This document shows, piece after piece, positions 57,426-64,000 of a DNA stretch of 64,000 nt. Position numbers and translations under genes: made by a program. The first letter of the stretch is position 1. The number at the start of each line of letters is the position of its first letter. Source of the DNA: Quercus robur (taxonomy: Eukaryota > Streptophyta > Magnoliopsida > Fagales > Fagaceae); contig NC_065537.1 of the NCBI RefSeq assembly GCF_932294415.1, positions 52,399,802 to 52,463,801 of the forward strand, in the 5' to 3' direction. A model generated the notes under the pieces. The model did no database searches. It saw nothing but the letters and a program-made list of their open reading frames with translations, and had not been told where the DNA came from.

Positions 57426-60400
57426 ATGTTAGCCGGCAAGGCAGCAGCAGCAGCAACGACGTCGTTTTGCTCACTCCAAGCCACCCTCCTCACACTCGCA
57501 ATCCTAACTCTCCTTTCCTTCACCTACTTCTCTCTCAACTCCTCCATCCTCCACTCCCATCCCCTCTCTCCTCTCAACCACCACCACCTGCTTCCCGCCA
57601 CTATCCCCGAAGATCACGTCAACACCACCACCGTTGATGACGACGACGACGACGACCACCACCACCAACAACAACTCTCCGATATTTACCATTCGCCCAA
57701 GGTTTTCGGGTTGAATTTCGCCGACATGGAGGCCAATTTCAAGGTCTACATATATCCAGATGGAGATCCCAACACTTTCTACCAAACCCCGAGGAAGCTC
57801 ACCGGGAAGTATGCCAGCGAGGGCTATTTCTTCCAGAACATTCGCGAGAGCCGATTCCGGACCCTGGATCCCGATCAGGCTCACCTCTTCTTCATCCCCA
57901 TTTCCTGCCACAAGATGCGAGGCAAGGTACTGCGCTTTTCGCCAATCTGAACTGTTCTATATGCATCGATTGAAAATGTGAGAACAAGTTGGAGTTTTTG
58001 TGAAATTTTTTTTAGGGATTTTAGGAGTAATTGAGAGATAAAAGAGAAGATTTTCCAGCACTAGATGTTCTATGTTAGAATTTTTTTTGTTACGAGTCAT
58101 GAATTTCTTGTTATTGACTACAATAAAGCATTGGACTCTAAAATGATCTATTCCTAAAAAGACTAGGACTGCTAGTAATAACTAAGAAAAGTACTTAAGA
58201 ATTTAATCAAAATACAAAATAAGACTCATGGGCATTTGGGTGGGGTCAATTGCCCGTAGGAGTTTGATTAACAGTATGCTCTGCGACATGCAACTAAACT
58301 AAAGAAGTTCTCGTACGTCGAAAAAAAAAAAAAAAAAAAACTCTCATATGGGCATTTGGTACAAGGGCAATCCATTCCAAAAAAGAGAGCTATACGTCAT
58401 CTGAAGGATGCCAAAGTAAATGCTTTTGCGCTACTTTTTGTGACGGAAAGAATTTGGTGAAAATTGGAGAGGTTAGATTTGTGCCTATATTTTTAATGTT
58501 TGATTCTTAGTCTTAGTGAACTGTCCCTGTTCTGGTTCCTTTAGTGGTTTGAGGGGGTCTAAGATATGATGGCCGCTATTTCCATTGTCTTTTGTTTTGG
58601 TTATGGAGGTGTAGAACAAGATGCTGTAGAAAACTGAGGAAAGAGGCTTCATTAATGACTTCAGGGTGGGAACTGTTGCAGAAACTAGGCTTCGAATCTC
58701 TCACCTCTTATTTGCCAATGTTAGAATTTTATCCGTGATGCAAATGTTGAAAAATTTCTTTATATTAGAATGGTGCTGATTTGTTTTGAAGCTGTTATAG
58801 GTCTAATAGTAATCTTGGGTAAGAGTGTCAGACTGAAATGGTTCCAATGGAAGAGTTTGGCAACTTGGTAGAGCTCATAGATGTCCTATGTTGCAAGATT
58901 GGGAATTTTTTGATGGCTTATCTTGGAATTCCATTGGGCCATCCTTTAAAGTGAAAATGCTATGGAATCCACTTATAGAGAAGATGGACTGTAGATTATT
59001 TGGTTAGAATAAGTTATGCTTGTCAAGGAGGAGGGGGGAAGGAAAATGCTTTTGAAGAGTACACTTTTTAGATTACTTACGCACTCTCTCTCTCTCTCTA
59101 TCATCCCCACATGTGTGGCAAACCAATGGAGAGACTACAGAGAAACTTTTTGTGGGGTGGTTCAGGAGATGAGAGTTCAAATACCATTAGATGAGATGGG
59201 ATACAATTTGCTCCCTTGTTGCTAATGGAGGATTAGATGTAACTTTGTAAGGAAGATTAATACCCTTAATCAGGCTTTATTGGAAATGGCTAGGGCACTT
59301 TGGGATGGAAAATAAACATTTATGGTGAAGTAAGGTGAGGAATGGGGTGGATGGGCATCGAAAGCTATTTAAGGGACTCATGGTTGTAGCTATGGAAAAG
59401 CATTAGGGTGGAATGGGACATACCTCTACACCAATAGATGGAAGATGCGGAGCTGGAATGTCAGATTTCATAGAGGCTTTAATGATTGGGAGTTGGGAGT
59501 TGGTGAACTCGTTTCTAAATCTTCTTTACTTACCCTAGGAGAATGGGATGTGATAGAATGAATTGGAGATTAAAAGGGAGTACTGAATGTGATGTTCGCT
59601 CTTTTTACAATGCCTTAAGGGGTACATGTGCAGTTTCTTTCCCATGGAAGAGTATTTAGCGTGTTAAGTATCCAATGAGGGTCTCCTTTGTATGGACAAT
59701 AACTTGGAGAAAATCCCTTAAATGTGATAATCTCATTAAGAGAGGCGTTAGTAGGATGGTGCTGTATACATTGGTGCAATGGGGAGACAGTGGATCATTT
59801 ACTATTACATTGCGTTGTTGCATATGATTTGTGGAGTTTTATTTTTAGATCTTTTGGGGTTTCAATGGGTGTTACTGAAAAAGGTCATTGATCTTTTGTT
59901 TGGTTGGAGTTATTGGATTGGCAAACATTTATCGGATATTTGGAATTTAGTCCCTTTATATTTGATGTGGACTTTGGGTAGAGAATGAAATTGTCGTACT
60001 CTTGAGGATGCAGAAAGTTTGGTGACTCAATTGACAACAATATTTGTTAAATCTTTGTTTGGTTGGTCTCTTGCTTGGGGCCTTACCAATAATAATTTTA
60101 TTGTTGATTTTAAAGAGTCACTACACGTTTGTATATAAGACATTTTCTTTGTATTAGGCCTCTTTGTGTTCAGTATTTATGTTCATGAAGTAGTCTTTTT
60201 CCAATAAAATATCATTACTTTAAAAATAAAAAATTAAACCTAGATTTCCCTTGCCCCTTATATCTTCAAAGGGGAGCTGCCAATTACTTTCCCCATCACA
60301 GAGTCTACATGAAATCTGAAAGTTCATTTACCTTTCTAGGCATCCACAAAGAGTTTATTCTAGTGTTGTGTTGTATAACTTCTCCAATTAACCAATTGGA

Positions 60401-63400
60401 TATTACTATAAGTGATGTAGGTCCTGTATGTACCAATGGCCTGAGAGATACTGCCCTTCATATTCATAAGCCTGTAATGGAGAATATTTTCAACTCATAA
60501 AGGTGGAGAATTCTTTTTCCTTAATTATGGGAAGATCTTGCAGTATTTAACTTTTTGTTTTTTGCTTTAATTTCCAAGCCACATATTTATTATTTTTTCC
60601 AATGAAGGCTATAGGCTCTCACTAACAGCCATATCATTTTTGTCGAGATAAAAGATGAATAAGTGTGTTACTTTATAGTATGGAACATATTGCAGTTGCT
60701 AGTTGTTTTACTCACGTCAGTTGTAATTTTGTAGGTTCATGTTCATGTAAAAAAAAAAAAAAAAAAAAAGAATTTAGTTTCACAAGTAACAAATTAAACC
60801 ATAAAAGTGTCAAAATTTAACAGATTATACCTTGAGATTTCAAAGAGTAACAAATTAAACCTCACCCCATTTAAGTGGACTTTGTTTGGTGTTTGATATA
60901 ATTTTAGGGTTTAATTTGTTACTTTTTAAAATCTCAGGGGTTAATTTATTTTTTTGAAACTATAGGGTTTAATTTGTTACTTTAAATTTCATGGTTTAAT
61001 TTTTTACTATTAAAACTATAGGGTTTTAGATGTTATACCCCTAAACTATAGGGTTTACACATGGTTCTTCCATTTTTGAGTTCCAAAACTCTTAGATTTT
61101 CTATTTGATATTCTTGTAATTTTTTAAGTGTGGAGGGACAAACCACTCCTTTAGAAGGTATTGTCCGCTTTAGGTGAAGACCCTCACGGATTTGCTTAAT
61201 CCCACATTGGGGAGAGCCATCTCCCACCTTCAGCTTATAAGCGTTGGGCCTAAGTGAAGGTGTACCACTCATGTGATTAACACACGATGGTACACCTTCA
61301 CTTAGGCCAAGCGCTTTTAAGTTGAAGGTAGGAGGCGTAGTTTCCCGATGTGGGACAAAACCGTGAGGGTCACACCTGAACCCAAAGCAGACAGTACCTT
61401 CTAAAGGGGAGCTCGCCCTCCACATTAAGCTACTTTGTGTTCACCATCGTGATTGTAGAGTACTTTTCATATTCAATAAAAGTATAAAACTCTTATTGCT
61501 TATATAAAAAAGAAAAAAAATTCTATAAAATGAAAATTTCCCAAGAAAGTAATTGTTATGGGTTCTGTGAAGAAGAAATGGCTATAATGATTTCAAATGT
61601 GGATGGTTACATGTTACGGAAGGTTCTACTGTGCTGACTATGACAGCAAGTGCATCTTTTACAGACTCAGAACTATTTCTGAATTTGTCAGATGTTGGTC
61701 ATATTCAAGACACATACAACTAATACAACACACACACACACACACACACACACACATCTGAATGCATTGGGTTAGGTCTGACTGTCATTTCCTTTCTATC
61801 TATAATTTGATATATTCTGCGCTGGTATGTGATGATTGCTTGATCATATGCAGGGTACTTCTTATGAGAATATGACCATAATTGTCCAGAATTATGTGGA
61901 GAGCTTAATTTCCAAGTATCCTTACTGGAATAGAACCTTGGGTGCGGATCATTTTTTTGTCACTTGTCATGATGTTGGTGTTAGGGCAACAGAAGGATTT
62001 CCGCTTCTTGTAAAGAATTCAATTCGAGTTGTGTGCTCCCCAAGCTATGATGTTGGATTCATTCCACATAAAGATGTTGCTCTGCCTCAAGTATTGCAGC
62101 CATTTGCTCTCCCAGCTGGAGGAAATGATCTTGATAATAGGTAAAATTGTGGGATGTGAATTTTTGATTCCCTGAATAACATTCTTTCACATCTTGACTT
62201 TAGCTTATGAGTAGATGACAGATGGACAGTTTTTTGGGGTATTTTCCTGCTTTGATTATTTGTTGCTCTTTTTCCACAGCTACTCCTTCAAAAAATCAAT
62301 TGGAAATAGTTTAGCTCCAAACTGGTTTGGAGGAAGATTTTGGAGTTATCTTCCTCCAACCCACTATGTTGCTATTGAAGATATCATCCGTATATAGTTT
62401 TAATCACTTGACTTTTTTAATAAGTAATGTGACTTGTTTAAATAATACCCATGGATAATCTTATAAATTGTCACATAGTGGGTTGGACTTTGTTGGGGGA
62501 TATAGCTCCAAACCAGTTTGGAGCTATAATTTTTCCAACTCAATTTGATTTACTTTACTTTATCTCAAAAGGAAATAGTCCATATTGGAAAAGAAGGCAC
62601 ACCTCCCCCACCTATTATAAACAATTTCTTGGTATTTGAACCACAATCTGATTGTTATCTTGAATGCAATGTGGTTACTGCTTTATGTTGTGGTGTGATG
62701 ATGTGCTAAAATCAAATGAGAGGGGAAGATTTTTATATTCACCTTTCGAATAAGGTTTGGATAAAACTGCAAAGAACAGTTAGATGCACACAATAAACAC
62801 TTACTGTTGATGATCAATGGCATGGCTCGTTTGGAAGTTCCACCACGGAACTTGTCTGAAAGTCTACCATAGTTGAAATTAATTATGCTGCTTTCTTCTG
62901 CAACTTTTTTTACATGTATAGAATTCTTTCCCTGAAAGTGGATTGATTTGTAGAGATGTTTGGAAATATGTGGAACTTGAACCTATTTCAGTTCCGACCT
63001 CAGCTTGAGTAGTTTGGTGTATTGCTTCCCTTTCTTAAGATGGAGGTCAGGCCATCGGTTTAACTCAGTAAGGGTGGGAACTTGTGGGGTTTGGACCTTT
63101 GGGGTTGTTATTACCTTTGCAGTGGAAATAAAAACTAAGAAAAGAAAGTCATCTTAGTGTATAGCTTCCCCTTCTTAAGATGGAGGTCAGGCCATCGGTT
63201 TAACTCAGTGAGGGTGGGAACTTGTGGGGTTTGGACCTTTGGGGTTGTTATTGCCTTTGCAGGGGAAAGAAAAACTAAGAAAAGAAAGTCATCTAATTAA
63301 TTTTTTTATAAGGTGTGTCTCTTTGTACGGGAGGACTTGTTAAGTTGTTGTATATGTTAATGTCTAGTTAGACGTAGCACAAGTCATCTTCTCTGTTTTC

Positions 63401-64000
63401 CCTAGCAACTAAGAGAGATGTATCACTTCATAAAATGAAATTGAGATTGGAAAAGCTGTCTATCCAATCTATGAAGCATAGTCTAGGAGCTTGGTTCACT
63501 TGATTTAGCTTTTGTCAACTTACCAACCCAAACATGTTCAATAATGTTGTCAAGCATTTATGGGAAAAATGAAATGCAAGAGTGGCAATATTTCACAATC
63601 CCCTGAACCTATCAAATTTTGCAGAGACCTTTTGTTTTCATAATTTATTTATTTATTTATTTTTTTTTTAAATATGAATTGTTATAAGACTCTCTCTCCT
63701 CATCTTGAATGGAATGTTGTTTTCATTTCATTAGAATGTCTCATGGTGTCGTCTTATTGCTTGTGGAGAGTTGTCAACTTGTTATAGGTTAAGACATGCC
63801 TTACATGGGTGGGTGATTATCATTTCTTTATATTATCCACCTAAAGGTCGCAGAAAGGTTGTTCATTGCTTATAAAAATAACAAAGATGCTTTGCAGGAC
63901 AAAACTTGGATTTTGGGCTGGACATCGGAACTCGAAAATTAGAGTAATACTAGCACGAGTTTGGGAGAATGACACGGAACTTGACATTTCGAATAACAGA
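57426..64000 (+). CDS. GT47 exostosin-like glycosyltransferase, 5' part
   Basis: Such proteins are Golgi type II membrane enzymes that add sugars to cell-wall polysaccharides; the substrate is unknown here. Exons: 57426-57926, 61854-62140 and 63898 to the window edge; all joins keep the frame. The N-terminal region has a short cytosolic tail, one hydrophobic anchor (about residues 18-36) and a stem with an Asp-then-His tract (about 72-82). The exostosin domain begins with FKVYIYPDGDP and continues FFIPISCHKMRGKG, YPYWNRTLGADHFFVTCHDV, SPSYDVGFIPHKDVALP and GFWAGHRNSKIRV. The nucleotide-sugar part lies beyond 64000. Intron 1 is 3.9 kb and filled by a LINE tail and a hairpin repeat. No defect was seen in the visible part. 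Confidence 0.93.
58830..60235 (+). mobile_element. LINE 3' fragment in GT47 intron 1
   Basis: Broken frames show the end of the L1 reverse transcriptase (FFDGLSWNSIG, PHMCGKPMERL, RNFLWGGSGD) followed by the zinc-binding tail (SFTITLRCCI, NEIVVLLRMQKVW). The copy ends with CCAATAAAATATCATTACTT and an A-rich tail near 60200-60235. It lies in the same direction as the gene and carries many stops. Confidence 0.65.
61129..61424. repeat. 296-bp hairpin (foldback) repeat in GT47 intron 1
   Basis: The left arm TGTGGAGGG ... TGTACCA (61129-61267) is the approximate complement of the right arm TGGTACA ... CCCTCCACA (61288-61424), around a 20-nt loop. The inner 30 bp (CTAAGTGAAGGTGTACCA side) match perfectly or nearly so. 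It contains CCCACATTGGG-type text seen in other repeats of this window. No ORF is meaningful. Confidence 0.85.
62305..62540. repeat. Inverted repeat with 100-nt loop in GT47 intron 2
   Basis: TAGCTCCAAACTGGTTTGGAG at about 62313 recurs in reverse complement near 62495-62535, and CCAACCCACTATG (about 62358) pairs with CATAGTGGGTTGG (about 62474). The arms are about 65 bp and imperfect. This resembles a small foldback MITE. Confidence 0.7.
63020..63294 (+). repeat. 140-bp tandem duplication in GT47 intron 2
   Basis: GCTTCCC-(T/C)TTCTTAAGATGGAGG starts near 63024 and again near 63164. The copies are nearly identical through GGGGTTGTTATTRCCTTTGC and AAAGAAAGTCATCT, so the duplication is young. 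Confidence 0.88.

Noticed and set aside
57504-57911. 135-residue minus-strand ORF rich in Val/Glu
   Set aside because: It is antisense to GT47 exon 1, which has clear family motifs on the plus strand.

Overview
The window is nuclear DNA from a eudicot plant, most likely a woody species. The evidence is AT-rich sequence, genes split into many short exons by long introns with GT-AG borders, plant-type gene families, and a dense layer of plant transposons. The species is not proven. The repeat style reminds me of Fagales-type tree genomes, which is an impression only.

Four host genes stand out. (1) A complete mRNA cap guanine-N7 methyltransferase 2 gene lies on the minus strand at 22930-17785 (nine exons, 361 aa). 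(2) A complete DUF455 ferritin-like protein gene lies on the plus strand at 25464-30609 (four exons, 307 aa). (3) A complete mitochondrial pyruvate dehydrogenase E2 gene (LTA3 type, two lipoyl domains) lies on the minus strand at 47360-33958 (23 exons, 636 aa). (4) The 5' part of a GT47 exostosin-like glycosyltransferase gene starts at 57426 on the plus strand and runs off the right edge. I placed the exon borders by hand, and the reading frame closes across every junction of the three complete genes. In Arabidopsis the genes for (1) and (3) are the neighbouring loci At3g52210 and At3g52200, so this block looks like conserved microsynteny with the DUF455 gene between them.

The left 17 kb is a transposon-rich island. 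It holds a LINE with open ORF1 and ORF2 that overlap by four bases, a Ty3/gypsy gag remnant, a Ty1/copia fragment, a CACTATAG-motif repeat split by a solo LTR, and the first exon only of a cytochrome c gene. It also holds a 3-kb inverted repeat whose arms each carry a DUF247 pseudogene, and a roughly 107-bp tandem array.

The 10 kb between the E2 and GT47 genes (47.4-57.4 kb) is a second mobile-element cluster. It contains a Tourist-type MITE with poly-A-rich core repeats, a Helitron that has captured beta-galactosidase exons, a Mutator-like element lying 13 bp from the Helitron end, and two more small MITEs. The gene introns also hold elements: a hAT MITE with a perfect 8-bp target duplication and a copia fragment in the E2 gene, LINE tails in the DUF455 and GT47 genes, and a 296-bp hairpin in the GT47 gene.

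I found no wholly new system. The observations most worth checking are the DUF247 inverted repeat as a possible small-RNA source, the gene-capturing Helitron, and the truncated cytochrome c gene.
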